Shown one piece after another: positions 5,710 through 14,085 of a DNA stretch of 15,219 bases. Positions within the stretch are counted from its first letter, which is position 1. Each line of letters starts with the position of its first letter. The DNA comes from Treponema sp. Lineage in GTDB: Bacteria > Spirochaetota > Spirochaetia > Treponematales > Breznakiellaceae. Under the pieces are notes generated by a model that saw only the letters and a program-made list of their open reading frames with translations, was not told the DNA's origin and searched no databases. Location of the stretch: positions 1 to 15,219 of the forward strand of contig JAISRD010000255.1 in NCBI GenBank assembly GCA_031273835.1, in the 5' to 3' direction. Both the position numbers and the translations under genes were made by a program.

Positions 5710-6726
5710 TCATTGAGAGTCCCAAAACCTGACATTTCCGGGCAGGATCGTCTTCCAGTAGGGGTTCAGGTTGTGGTTGGCGTTTTTGTACACCCTATAA
5801 TCCAGGTTAATTTTACCTAAACCCAGCTTTTCCCGCCGGGTATTTTCGGCGTTTACCGCCCGGAAAAGCTCGTCGTTCCAGCTTTTCGGCACCGCCGTAT
5901 CCTGATCCCCCTGTTCAAGCAAAATCGGCGTATCCGGGGCGATACGGTTCAGATAACTAAACAGCGAGAAATCCGCGGCGGGCCGCTCCTTCTTAAATTG
6001 GGCGGCCCAGGCGGCGTTCCTTTGATAGTGGGCCATGCTGTCGGGGAAAGCCAGGCTCACCGGAGCCCAGAGTACCGTGGGGATGGGTTTTTGCAGAACT
6101 TCAAGAAAATGAATCGCCACCTGTCCTCCGTTGCTGTGTCCCCAGAGGACTATCTTGTTGAATGACGACGGAAGCTTAATCCTGCCGCTTTGGGGAAGCT
6201 CCGGGGAAAAACGCAGATCCGGCTTTTGCAGGCTCAGGTACAATTCCACCGCGTTTACGGTGGAATAAAACTGATGCAGTTCTGCGGGCTCCGGGGGCGG
6301 GGAGGACGCGCCGTAGCCCAAAAAATCCGGGGCTATCACCGCGTAGCCCCGCCTTAAATAGGTCCTGGCGGGATTTTCGGTTCCCTTGCCCGTATAGTAC
6401 CCCTCCGGGTGTTGATGCCCCCTCAGCATGATCACAATCCCCTTGAGCCCGCCGCTGGCGGGAATCGAGAGCCGGGCGCTCACCGTGAGTCCCAGGGAGC
6501 TGTAGATCACATTGTAGGCATATTGGAGGCCGTCCTTAAACGCCAGGGTCCGTATCGTAATGGGACTTGCCCTATAGGGGTAGTTTTGAAGGCCCTTGAG
6601 CGAAAAATCCCTGTAGGGCTGTTCCCCGGCGGAGAGCCGGGGAAGGACAAACAGCAGGGCCGCGATAAATACACACAGACAGGCGTATTGGCGGCTATCC
6701 CCGGTAATCGATAATTTCCTGTTCAA
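5710..6726 (-). CDS. Signal-anchored alpha/beta hydrolase, fifth cistron of the Wadjet locus
   Basis: 338 residues. Residues 14-33 are one hydrophobic segment, acting as a signal peptide or membrane anchor; a preceding short basic N-terminus and a following SAGEQ suggest export. The fold follows the classical order: oxyanion region IVIMLRGHQHPEG (97-109), a YAVIAPDFLGYGASS strand (128-142), nucleophile elbow G196-H-S198-N-G200, acid QGDQDTAVP (D274 or D276) and histidine NANH318. It looks like a peptidase-S9/esterase-type serine hydrolase; substrate unknown. The start is a TTG at 6726, 32 nt inside the jetD gene in another frame, with GGGAG 6 nt upstream; an in-frame TAG directly upstream and no nearby ATG or GTG leave little choice. 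The overlap implies cotranslation with jetD. Standard Wadjet loci have no hydrolase, so it is either a passenger or an unrecognised accessory part. Confidence 0.82.
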   Translation of the reverse strand: MNRKLSITGDSRQYACLCVFIAALLFVLPRLSAGEQPYRDFSLKGLQNYPYRASPITIRTLAFKDGLQYAYNVIYSSLGLTVSARLSIPASGGLKGIVIMLRGHQHPEGYYTGKGTENPARTYLRRGYAVIAPDFLGYGASSPPPEPAELHQFYSTVNAVELYLSLQKPDLRFSPELPQSGRIKLPSSFNKIVLWGHSNGGQVAIHFLEVLQKPIPTVLWAPVSLAFPDSMAHYQRNAAWAAQFKKERPAADFSLFSYLNRIAPDTPILLEQGDQDTAVPKSWNDELFRAVNAENTRREKLGLGKINLDYRVYKNANHNLNPYWKTILPGNVRFWDSQ

Positions 6727-7966
6727 TCCCTACTCCCGCTTCCTCTATACCGCCGATCAGGTCTTCCATACCCGGAATGGACCGGGTCCCTTCACGGATC
6801 AGCTTGAGCCGCCGCAGCGACGGCTGTTTAAGCTTCCTGCCGCAGTCCAGGTAGCGGTTAAAAGTGTCCCGGTCCATCTTCAGGGGCTTTACCGGTTTTC
6901 CCGCGATCTCCTTAAGTTCCTGCAGGATGAGGATTCCGTCGGGATCCAGGTCGCCGGCGTGGTAAAAGGCGAATCCCGATTCCGCAAGCAGCGATACCAG
7001 GGCCTGAACCGCCCGGTTCGGATGCCCCCCGGTGTAGAGGAAACAGCTGTAATCCGGCAGGGTTTCCGCCAGGGCAAAAAAAGTTTCCTTGTTTTCTATC
7101 ATCAACACCGCCGCGGGGGACGTCGCCGGGGGGATAATGCGCCGCAGTTTCAGGATCGTCCCCAGGGGAAGGGCCAAAACGCTTCCCGTAAGGTTGATGA
7201 CCGGCGGCGGGGCCGGGGGCCCTTCCCCCCCAAAGCTAAGGGTAATTTTTCCGGCGATAAACGTTTCAGGAAAGGCCCGGTCCAGAAAAGAAAAATCCGG
7301 GACCTCAATACCCTGCCGCCGGGCCCTGTTCAGCAGGGGCTTAAAAAGGCCGGTCTGGGCTTCCAGCCGTTTGGAATCTCTATAGAGGGATACCGACAGG
7401 GCCCTGGTGGTGATACCCCGGGGGGTCTTCGGGAAGAGGGGCCCCTTAAGTTCCCCCTTTTCCGAAAGGGCCCCGGTAAGCCGCGCCAGATCCTCCAGCG
7501 CCCCGGCGTCAACCCCCCGTACCGCGTCAAGGGGCGTAAACTTTTCGGCGAGGAAAGAAAAAAACTCCGTTTCCCCGGCGCCGCTTTCCGCCAGGGTCCG
7601 GGCGGTCCGCCGGACGGCCTCGGCGGCGGTTTTGGGTGAAGAGCCCCCGGCAAGCTCAAAGAGCAGTTCCGGGTTCCGGCACGTCAGGGAGGAGAGGGCC
7701 TCCCCTTTACGGCGGCGGACCCAGGTGAGGGAAAGGAGGCCCCGCTTTTCCAGGGCTTCGGCGGCTTCCAGAAAGGATTCCCGCTCGTCCGGGGGGGCAT
7801 GGTCAAAACCGTGGAAAATCCGGTCCGGCCGGAGTCTCAAGGGCCGGGGTTTTTCGTCGTAAGCGCCGTCCCCTTCCCGGCCCGGAGGGTCAAAAATAAC
7901 GGCGGCGGCGGAAGCGGGGTAGCGATCGGCAAAGACCCCGATGATACGCCTTTCCCAGGGGGTCAA
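6695..7966 (-). CDS. jetD: Wadjet nuclease subunit JetD (MksG-like)
   Basis: 423 residues. The C-terminal half has the Toprim-like (DUF2220) active-site pattern: glutamate in LMIENKETFFALAE (E291), YTGGHPNRAV (311-320) and YHAGDLDPDGILILQEL with D339, D341 and D343. The N-terminal half (about 1-220) matches the DUF3322-type arm in size and in its ITTRALSVSLYRDSKRLE region. In characterised Wadjet systems JetD is the endonuclease that cuts circular DNA held in the JetABC loop-extrusion complex. The acidic residues needed for metal binding are all present, so it should be active. The start is a TTG overlapping the jetC stop (TTGA), which implies translational coupling. Confidence 0.92.
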   Translation of the reverse strand: MTPWERRIIGVFADRYPASAAAVIFDPPGREGDGAYDEKPRPLRLRPDRIFHGFDHAPPDERESFLEAAEALEKRGLLSLTWVRRRKGEALSSLTCRNPELLFELAGGSSPKTAAEAVRRTARTLAESGAGETEFFSFLAEKFTPLDAVRGVDAGALEDLARLTGALSEKGELKGPLFPKTPRGITTRALSVSLYRDSKRLEAQTGLFKPLLNRARRQGIEVPDFSFLDRAFPETFIAGKITLSFGGEGPPAPPPVINLTGSVLALPLGTILKLRRIIPPATSPAAVLMIENKETFFALAETLPDYSCFLYTGGHPNRAVQALVSLLAESGFAFYHAGDLDPDGILILQELKEIAGKPVKPLKMDRDTFNRYLDCGRKLKQPSLRRLKLIREGTRSIPGMEDLIGGIEEAGVGIEQEIIDYRG

Positions 7967-10900
7967 GAAAGTCCGCCGGTATGAAAATCCCGGACCCGGG
8001 CGGAAAAGCCGTGGCGTATCACGATGTTGATCCGGTCCATGTGAGGGGCGATGGCCTCAATCTTTTCGGTGGGGACGGAACTGATGATCTGGATATTCAG
8101 GTCCCGGTAAAATTTCAGAATCTTGCCTATCCGTTCATCGTCCATGCGGTTAAAGGCCTCGTCGAACATCACGAGCCGCACGGTAGTTTCGGGCCGGGCC
8201 TTGTAGAAACGGTAGAAACTCGCGGCGATGGCCACGTAGTAGGGGGTCTGGGTTTCACCGCCGGATTTTTCCTTGAGTACCTTGGACAGGGAAAGTTCCA
8301 TGGGTTTTCCCGTGGCCGGATCGATCACATCGGTTTCCCTGATCTTGATGTCGTAGCGGAAATAGGTCCGGTAGTCGCAGATGCTCCGCAGTTCCGGGGA
8401 ATCCAGGTTGGCGTTGAGGATACGTTCAAAAAGATCCCGGGCGGCCTTTAACTCCGCCGGGTCCGTAAGCTGGGAAAAGAGGCTGTCCTCCTCGGAGGGA
8501 ATCGCCGCGGCCTTGCGGATAATCTCGATCTGGCCCTTCCGGTCGTTCTTTTCTTCCAGGCTGAAATGGTACTGATCCCGGCCAAAACTTAAGGAGCGGA
8601 GTATCTCATTGATCTCCCGGAAACTTTCACGGGCCTCCTCAATAAGCTCATTGAGGCGGGAGATAAAATGGTCCTTGAATTCCTTTTCCGCGTCCTGCCG
8701 GGCCCGGGCGATCTTTTCCCGGTACTCGGGCAGTTCCGAAGTTTCAAGGCGTTTCAGAATGCCTTCGGCCTCGTCGTTTTCCGACGGTTCAAGCGAAAGG
8801 AGGGCGTTGAATTCCCTGTCGTAGCCCTGGGTCAGGGTCTGATATTCCTTTTTAAGGTTATCGACCCGGCTCCTGAAACCTTTAAGGGTGGATTCGTAAG
8901 AGCCGGATAGATCCTTAAGGCTCGCCTTTTCGATCTGTTTTTCCGCATAGGCCTCACATTCCCCGATCTCCAGAGGATGGGCTTCGCCGAAGGAACCTAT
9001 GCCCCGGACTTTTTCTTCCAGGGAAAGTTCAAGGGCCCCCAATTCTTCCCGGAACGCGGCGGCGCTCTGGTTTACCCCGCCGAGGCTGCCGTGGAGGCGG
9101 TTGATCTCCGTTTCGGCGTCCCTCGTCCGCCGGAGGAGGAGGTCCCGCTTTTCCTGGAGTTCCCGAAAGCTCCTGGTATCCACCGCGGCCAGTTCTTCCC
9201 GTGAACGGGCCAAATCGGCGGAAAGTTTCCCGCAGGCCTCCACCGCCTGAAAAAGAAAGCGCAGTTCCGTAAGGGTCCGCGCCGCCCGGTGAAAGAGTTC
9301 CTCCCGCTTCTCCGCCTCCTTCTCCCGAAGCTCCGCCCCGTCCCGCTCCCGCCGGAGCCGCTCCGACTCGGCCAGAAGAAATTCCCGCCTTTCCTTCCGG
9401 GCGGCCTGTCCCAGGTAATGCCGGCGGTACACCTCCTCCCTGATCCGGGATGCGGTGTGGCTGCCGTAACTCATACATTCTTTGGTTACGGCAAAGGGGT
9501 ATTTTTTCAGGTTCCCGATGTCGGCGCGTATCACTTCCCCTAAAACATAATCCAGGTAGATCCGCGCGTAGGGGGAATCGGCGCCGACCAGTTCGGCGAG
9601 GCTTCCCTTCCGTTTTTCGGCGTTCCGCATCTTTTCCAGATTGGGCAGGAGGGCCCCGCCGACGGTCCGGGGGAGTCCGTCGTAAATTTCCAGGGCCCTT
9701 TGAAAATCCGCGGGGTCCACCAGAAGGGCAAAGCGGCGGGTGTTAAGCCAGCCCTCCACCGCGTCGGCCCAGGCGGGGTCGTCAATTTCCGCCGAGTCCG
9801 CGAGAAACCATGCGGCTATCCCCGCCTTCTCCAGGGCCTCCCGGAGCGCCGTGGGGGCTTCGGGATAACGGAGTATGCCCCGTTCGAGGTCCGCCAGTTC
9901 CGCCAGGACCTCCCGCAGGGTTACGGCCGCCGCTTCCTTAAGCCGCCGGGCCTCTTCCTTTTCGGTACGGCTTTTCCGCTCCTCCTCCTCGACAAAGCGC
10001 GTATCCTCTTCGGGGTTGTCCCCGGAGGATAAGGACCGGTTGAGCAGGGTTTCGCACTGGGACCGGAGGAGACGGTACCGTTCCGCTTTGGGTTCCGCTT
10101 CTTCCAGATCCTTTTGGATACGGTTTATCCGCTCCTCAATACGCAGATAAAGGATATGGGCGTCGTTGGCGGCGAGGCCCGCGTCGGTTTCCCGCAGTTC
10201 CTGTTCCCACTCAAAGCGCTGTCGGCCCAGGGTTTCAATTTCCCTTTTAAGGAAGGCGGCCTTTTCCTCAAGTTCCTCAAGGCGGCGGCGCCGGTCCCGC
10301 CGTTTTTGTTCCTCCAGGTCCTTTTCAATCCTGAGCTTTAAGTATTCCTGTTTTAGAATGAGGCCCCTGTAGTTCCGCCACTCGGCGGCCCGGGCGCAGA
10401 TCTTTTTGAGGGCCTCGATACGCAGCGCCGCTCCCCGGGCCTGACGGTCCGCCTCTTTGTAACTTTCCAGATTGTCCTTCATGGTGTTTATTTCCACCGG
10501 CCGGTCTTCCAGAATATAATCGCATACAAAACGATCCACCGACACCAGGGGGGTAAAACTGACCGACCGGGTAAAAGCTTCCAGGTAGGGATTGTATTCG
10601 GCATAACGCCGCCATACCCCCAGCCTGCCGGTAAGGTCCCGCAGGTACAGCCGCTTGGATTCGTAAAAAACAAGGTCCCCCCCCGTAATGAGGTCCCGGA
10701 ACTGCCTGAATACCAGGGGGCCCCCTTCCCCGTCCGCCCCCCGGGGGGCCCTTACCGGGAGGGCGGCGACGGGAACATTGGAGGCGATCCAGAAATGCTC
10801 GGTCAGCTTCCCGTCGGTATAGGCCTCCACGCAGACGGCGGCGGAGAAGGCCCCGGCGGCGGTGGAAAATTCCAGCATCACATGGGCCACCGTATCCCCC

Positions 10901-11157
10901 CGGCGGTACTCGGTGTCGTCGGCCCCCACTTTACAGCGCACATAAGCGGCAAGATCCCGGCCCCCCCTGCGGTCCCCGGCGGCGGCGTTAAACCGGGCCT
11001 TGCGGAGATCCGCCGCCATGGCGTACTGAACGGCGTCGATGATGGTGGATTTGCCTGAACCGTTATCCCCCGCCAGGAGGCAGCGGTTCCCGATGTCGAT
11101 TACCGTATCCTCAAAGTTATGCCAGTTGACCAGCCGTATCCGTTCCAGGGTAATCAT
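7963..11157 (-). CDS. jetC: Wadjet SMC-like ATPase JetC (MksB-like)
   Basis: 1064 residues from the ATG at 11157, chosen over an ATG 27 nt upstream because GGAGGGG lies just before it and MITLERIRLVNWHNFED is the family N-terminus. The head domain has the Walker A motif GDNGSGKST (30-38) and, far downstream, the ABC signature KSGGETQTPYY (about 964-974) and Walker B VRLVMFDEAFNRMDD with D999/E1000, then the switch-like IQIISSVP. Between them lie two long Glu/Arg/Lys-rich coiled coils (roughly 225-420 and 565-880) around a hinge-sized globular part. The ATPase would drive DNA loop extrusion together with JetA and JetB. It probably has its own promoter (11175-11203), because 750 bp separate it from jetB. 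No frameshift or missing motif is seen. Confidence 0.95.
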   Translation of the reverse strand: MITLERIRLVNWHNFEDTVIDIGNRCLLAGDNGSGKSTIIDAVQYAMAADLRKARFNAAAGDRRGGRDLAAYVRCKVGADDTEYRRGDTVAHVMLEFSTAAGAFSAAVCVEAYTDGKLTEHFWIASNVPVAALPVRAPRGADGEGGPLVFRQFRDLITGGDLVFYESKRLYLRDLTGRLGVWRRYAEYNPYLEAFTRSVSFTPLVSVDRFVCDYILEDRPVEINTMKDNLESYKEADRQARGAALRIEALKKICARAAEWRNYRGLILKQEYLKLRIEKDLEEQKRRDRRRRLEELEEKAAFLKREIETLGRQRFEWEQELRETDAGLAANDAHILYLRIEERINRIQKDLEEAEPKAERYRLLRSQCETLLNRSLSSGDNPEEDTRFVEEEERKSRTEKEEARRLKEAAAVTLREVLAELADLERGILRYPEAPTALREALEKAGIAAWFLADSAEIDDPAWADAVEGWLNTRRFALLVDPADFQRALEIYDGLPRTVGGALLPNLEKMRNAEKRKGSLAELVGADSPYARIYLDYVLGEVIRADIGNLKKYPFAVTKECMSYGSHTASRIREEVYRRHYLGQAARKERREFLLAESERLRRERDGAELREKEAEKREELFHRAARTLTELRFLFQAVEACGKLSADLARSREELAAVDTRSFRELQEKRDLLLRRTRDAETEINRLHGSLGGVNQSAAAFREELGALELSLEEKVRGIGSFGEAHPLEIGECEAYAEKQIEKASLKDLSGSYESTLKGFRSRVDNLKKEYQTLTQGYDREFNALLSLEPSENDEAEGILKRLETSELPEYREKIARARQDAEKEFKDHFISRLNELIEEARESFREINEILRSLSFGRDQYHFSLEEKNDRKGQIEIIRKAAAIPSEEDSLFSQLTDPAELKAARDLFERILNANLDSPELRSICDYRTYFRYDIKIRETDVIDPATGKPMELSLSKVLKEKSGGETQTPYYVAIAASFYRFYKARPETTVRLVMFDEAFNRMDDERIGKILKFYRDLNIQIISSVPTEKIEAIAPHMDRINIVIRHGFSARVRDFHTGGLS

Positions 11158-11174
11158 GGGCCCCTCCGGGCATG

Positions 11175-11203
11175 ATGGTAACACTAAACAGACCGGGGGA
11201 CAA
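11175..11203 (-). promoter_or_regulatory. Probable internal promoter for jetCD-hydrolase
   Basis: On the minus strand TTGTCC (11198-11203), 17 bp and TACCAT (11175-11180). The expected transcript start gives a leader of about 11 nt containing the GGAGGGG ribosome-binding site of jetC. Both boxes are imperfect, so the call is moderate. Confidence 0.45.
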
Positions 11204-11258
11204 TACGGCCCGTTTTTAAGGCGGCGCTTTTATTTTTAACCGGGAAAAACCGGGGATT

Positions 11259-11429
11259 AACCATGAAAGGCGCGAAAAAACACGAAAAAAACAGTCCTTC
11301 GTACTTAGTTAAGGAGAAACAAACCGCAAGAGCCCGCCTTGTACGGGGGAGGTACCACGGCGATCCACGACGATCTTCATTTCCGGGCCCCTTTTCTTCC
11401 GTCGTGTTACATCGTGTTACGTCACGGTT
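11259..11429. repeat. Degenerate inverted-end segment between jetB and jetC
   Basis: The left end (AACCATGA...CGCGA...AACACGA, from 11259) and the reverse complement of the right end (AACCGTGA...CACGA...AACACGA, ending at 11429) are recognisably similar over about 28 bases, though diverged. Both ends hold short internal repeats (TCGTGTTAC twice at 11402-11420; CACGAAAAAA twice near 11281). This may be a decayed non-autonomous mobile or extragenic repeat. No gene is visible here; a 67-codon plus-strand frame has no support. Confidence 0.3.
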
Positions 11430-11490
11430 CCTCCTTAGGGAAGGCGGGATTCGCCCTTTAGCTTAGCCGGAACAGTTACCGGTCCGCTTA

Positions 11491-11884
11491 GAACGGCTAT
11501 AAGCCGGTTTATAACAAAAATAATCCGGCTCAGATCGATTATAAGTCAACTTAGATCAAAAATAAGCCGGCTTGTAGCAAAAATAAGCCGACTTATAACA
11601 AAAATAATCCGGCTTATAATGACAATAATCCGGCTTAGATCAAAAATAAGCCGACTTATAATAAAAATAATCCGGCTTGGAGCGAAAATAATCCGGCTTA
11701 TAATGACAATAATCCGGCTTAGATCAAAAATAAGTCGGCTTATAGTGGAAATAAGTCGGCTTATAATGAAAATAAGCCGGCTTGGAGCGAAAATAAGTCG
11801 GCTTATAATAAAAATAAGTCGGCTTATAGCGAAAATAATCCGGCTTATAATAAAAATAATCCGGCTTGGAACGGCTTTTAGCCG
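11491..11884. repeat. 18-unit tandem array of 21-bp palindrome-centred repeats
   Basis: Eighteen units of exactly 21 bp run from 11501 to 11878 with no indel. Each unit is a 10-bp near-palindrome, AAGCCGGCTT (perfect at 11564 and 11774, otherwise mostly AATCCGGCTT, AAGTCGGCTT or AAGCCGACTT), plus an 11-nt A/T-rich spacer ending in AAAAT or ACAAT. The array is bounded by GAACGGCT-N3-AGCCG-type hairpins at 11491-11506 and 11869-11884, exactly 378 bp (18 x 21) apart. A 42-bp pair of units (11606-11647) recurs identically at 11690-11731. The period equals two DNA helical turns, so all cores face the same side. Both strands have long open frames only because 21 is a multiple of three, so coding is not indicated. 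Function unknown; it separates jetAB from jetCD. Confidence 0.92.
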
Positions 11885-11908
11885 ACCGGGAACGTAAAAT
11901 TACCGCTG

Positions 11909-12550
11909 TCAGGGGAGGGCGGACGGGTCTTCCGGTTCCGGCGCTTCTTCGGAGGGCGCCGGTTCCTCCTTTTCCCGGTGGGACAGGGAGTCCAGCAGTT
12001 CGTCGATGCTGTCGCGGCCGACGCTCATGGCAAGGCTGGGATAGAGGATGATAATTCCCTCCATGTCGGAGAGATCCTGATTTTCAAGCCCGATAAGTTT
12101 ATGGGATTGGAGGCGGCGGAGCACTTCGATGAGCCGGGTCTTTTTTATTTCATCCCCCACCATGACGTTGTACTTTTGGACAAAGTCAAAAACCGTCAGG
12201 GTGGGGAAGGCGGTCAGGGAAAGTTCCGCCCGCTTTTCCTCGTAAAGGAGCCGGGCGGTCAGGAGGGCGCAGGTTTCTTCCCGGCCCAACCGGAGCCGGG
12301 TGTCGCCGCCGCCGCGGAAACTGACCACCCCCAGACCCTCGTCCCGCAGGAGGGCCGCGTCCATACAGGAAAACCACGCGTCAAAGAGGCCGGCGTTGAG
12401 TATGGTGAAATCGTACAGCTCCTCCTCCCTGTCTATGCCCCGGATTATAAAGGTCTTTGTCAGCAGGGTACGCACCGCGGTTTTGAAGAGATCAAAATCG
12501 CCGTCGGTAAGTTCGGTAATCAGATGAAGAGAGTCAAGATCGGCCGTCAT
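11909..12550 (-). CDS. jetB: Wadjet winged-helix subunit JetB (MksE-like, DUF4194)
   Basis: 213 residues. The MukE-like small subunit partners the kleisin JetA and bridges it to the JetC heads. The body (about 12-180) has the DUF4194-type run: FKTAVRTLLTKTFIIRG, DFTILNAGLFDAWFSCMDAALL, then a winged-helix-like FDFVQKYNVMVGDEIKKTRLIEVLRRLQSHKLIGLEN and EGIIILYPSLAMSV. An acidic, Pro/Glu-rich tail (191-213) ends the protein. The ATG at 12550 overlaps the jetA stop as ATGA, with GGAGG 5 nt upstream, so translation is coupled to jetA. Length is normal for the family. Confidence 0.88.
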   Translation of the reverse strand: MTADLDSLHLITELTDGDFDLFKTAVRTLLTKTFIIRGIDREEELYDFTILNAGLFDAWFSCMDAALLRDEGLGVVSFRGGGDTRLRLGREETCALLTARLLYEEKRAELSLTAFPTLTVFDFVQKYNVMVGDEIKKTRLIEVLRRLQSHKLIGLENQDLSDMEGIIILYPSLAMSVGRDSIDELLDSLSHREKEEPAPSEEAPEPEDPSALP

Positions 12551-14079
12551 GCTTTCCTCCGCAGAACTACGTTGGGAACCACATAAGAGGCGGCCTTGAC
12601 GGAAGTTCCGGCTTCTTCGCGGTCTTCTATGCCGTAGCTGAAGGCCGGCCGGGAATCGGCATAGAGAACGGAATAGATAAAACGGATGAAGGAACTTTCA
12701 TCCTCCACGAGCTCCCCAGGGGAAAGTAAGTCCCGGCCTTCCCCCCGGCCGTCGAGCCATTGGCCTATGCGTTTAACCCCCAGCTGCCGCCCGAGGCGTA
12801 TAAAGAGTTCCGCCTCGGCCTTTTCCATGGCTTCCCTGTCCGCCGGGGAAGCTTCCCGGCTAAAGTCGGCGTTTTCCCTCCGGTAACGGCGGTACAGGGA
12901 CTGGGGAGCAAAGGTCCTTATCCGGTGAAGCCGGTGGGCCAGGCCCCCCTCCGTGTCTTTTCCGGCCCCCTTACCCGGTTTGTATATTTCCCTGACCAAC
13001 TGTCTGAGTTTTCCCGCGATGGTGGAATCCGGTTCCAGCAGGGCCTTAACCCGCTCAACGCTTGAACGGGCGTAGAGCATGTTCCGGCGGTCTATGTCCT
13101 CCAGCAGGGGGTCCACCGCCCGGAGGGTATCCCGGATTTCTTCCAGCATGGTCAGAAGCCTCCGCCGGTTATCCCCCTGGGGGAGGGAATTGTTACGGGA
13201 AAGTTTCCGGGCGCTTTCGTTAAGCCATTTTTCATCCGCCAAAAGATCCCCCACCTTTTTGATGATCCGGGGCCGGTAGCGGGAAAGGTTATCCGAGGTC
13301 TTGAGCCGTTTATAAGCGCCGTCCAGTATATCCGCCGCGTACAGATCGTAGTGGAGGTGGAGTATGTCCTTAATATCCCCAGAGGCAGCGCCGTCGCTGA
13401 GCCGGTCGTAGTGGCCCTTGATGCTTTGGGAGAGAACCTTGAGGGCGTCGATCAGGGTCTGGGTAGTTCCGTGGGCGTTGAGTACCGCGTAGTGTCCGTT
13501 TTCCTCCACCGCGTCCCCGCAGAGGAGGGAATAGATAGCCACCACGTGGCTTTCGTATTCGGTTTTAAGCCCCTCCTCTACCCGGGCCAGGGCCTCGAGA
13601 AAGGGCCGCCCATGGGGGGTGATATTGATCACCCGGGTATAGTCGCTTAAGGTTTCCTCGGTAAGCCACTCCGTATTGATAAGCCGCCGCAAGAAGAGGT
13701 TCGCCAGGGCCCGCCCGTTCCTGGCGGCGCCGGGTGTTTCCCCCGCTTCGTCCGCTTCCGGGCCTGTCCGGGAGGGGTTCGGCCGGAGGGAGCTCAAGTC
13801 CGGTTCCGGCGTTTCCCCGGCGGCTTCGCTGCCGGCCGTTTCGGTTTTATCCTGAAAGGGAAGATCCTCAAGTCCCTCGTCGGCCAGGACATTCCGGTGT
13901 ATGCCGAAATACTCCGTAAAAGAGCGAATCACCTGCTCCCGCTCAAGCCCCCGGGCGTTTTCCTGGAAGAGCCGGTAGTAGAGTACCAGCAGGGCCGCGT
14001 AATGTTCCCGGTTGGCCCCGACCAGGGGTGAAAAGAAATTTTCGGGCAGGGTGGCGAAGACGCCTAAACCGGAGGGCAT
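12547..14079 (-). CDS. jetA: Wadjet kleisin subunit JetA (MksF-like)
   Basis: 510 residues. The N-terminus GVFATLPENFFSPLVGANREHYAALLVLYYRLFQE (6-40) is a winged-helix dimerisation region of the MukF/MksF kind. It resembles, from memory, the DUF5716-type JetA of type III Wadjet more than the DUF3375 type I protein; the type is uncertain. Residues 74-122 are a Glu/Pro/Gly-rich linker of low complexity. The middle (125-420) is mostly helical, with a WLTEETLSDYTRVINITPHG winged-helix segment (138-157) and coiled-coil parts. The C-terminal domain (430-510) would contact the ATPase. It is first in the operon. The ATG at 14079 lacks a ribosome-binding site, and a -10 box ends 6 nt before it, so the mRNA is probably leaderless. 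Confidence 0.88.
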   Translation of the reverse strand: MPSGLGVFATLPENFFSPLVGANREHYAALLVLYYRLFQENARGLEREQVIRSFTEYFGIHRNVLADEGLEDLPFQDKTETAGSEAAGETPEPDLSSLRPNPSRTGPEADEAGETPGAARNGRALANLFLRRLINTEWLTEETLSDYTRVINITPHGRPFLEALARVEEGLKTEYESHVVAIYSLLCGDAVEENGHYAVLNAHGTTQTLIDALKVLSQSIKGHYDRLSDGAASGDIKDILHLHYDLYAADILDGAYKRLKTSDNLSRYRPRIIKKVGDLLADEKWLNESARKLSRNNSLPQGDNRRRLLTMLEEIRDTLRAVDPLLEDIDRRNMLYARSSVERVKALLEPDSTIAGKLRQLVREIYKPGKGAGKDTEGGLAHRLHRIRTFAPQSLYRRYRRENADFSREASPADREAMEKAEAELFIRLGRQLGVKRIGQWLDGRGEGRDLLSPGELVEDESSFIRFIYSVLYADSRPAFSYGIEDREEAGTSVKAASYVVPNVVLRRKA

Positions 14080-14085
14080 AAAAAC

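Noticed and set aside
6959..7639. 226-residue plus-strand frame opposite jetD
   Set aside because: Low-complexity Gly/Arg/Pro-rich product antisense to the Toprim-like coding region; a shadow frame.
11501..11878. CRISPR array
   Set aside because: Units are contiguous 21-mers with partly conserved spacers of only 11 nt and no unique 30-40 nt spacers or cas genes.
11619..11897. 92-residue plus-strand frame of I-R-L-x-x-K-I heptads across the array
   Set aside because: The 21-bp period keeps several frames open on both strands (also NPAYNKN-type on plus and FYYKPDY-type on minus). There is no ribosome-binding site and no sign of codon-level constraint, so it is a by-product of the repeat.
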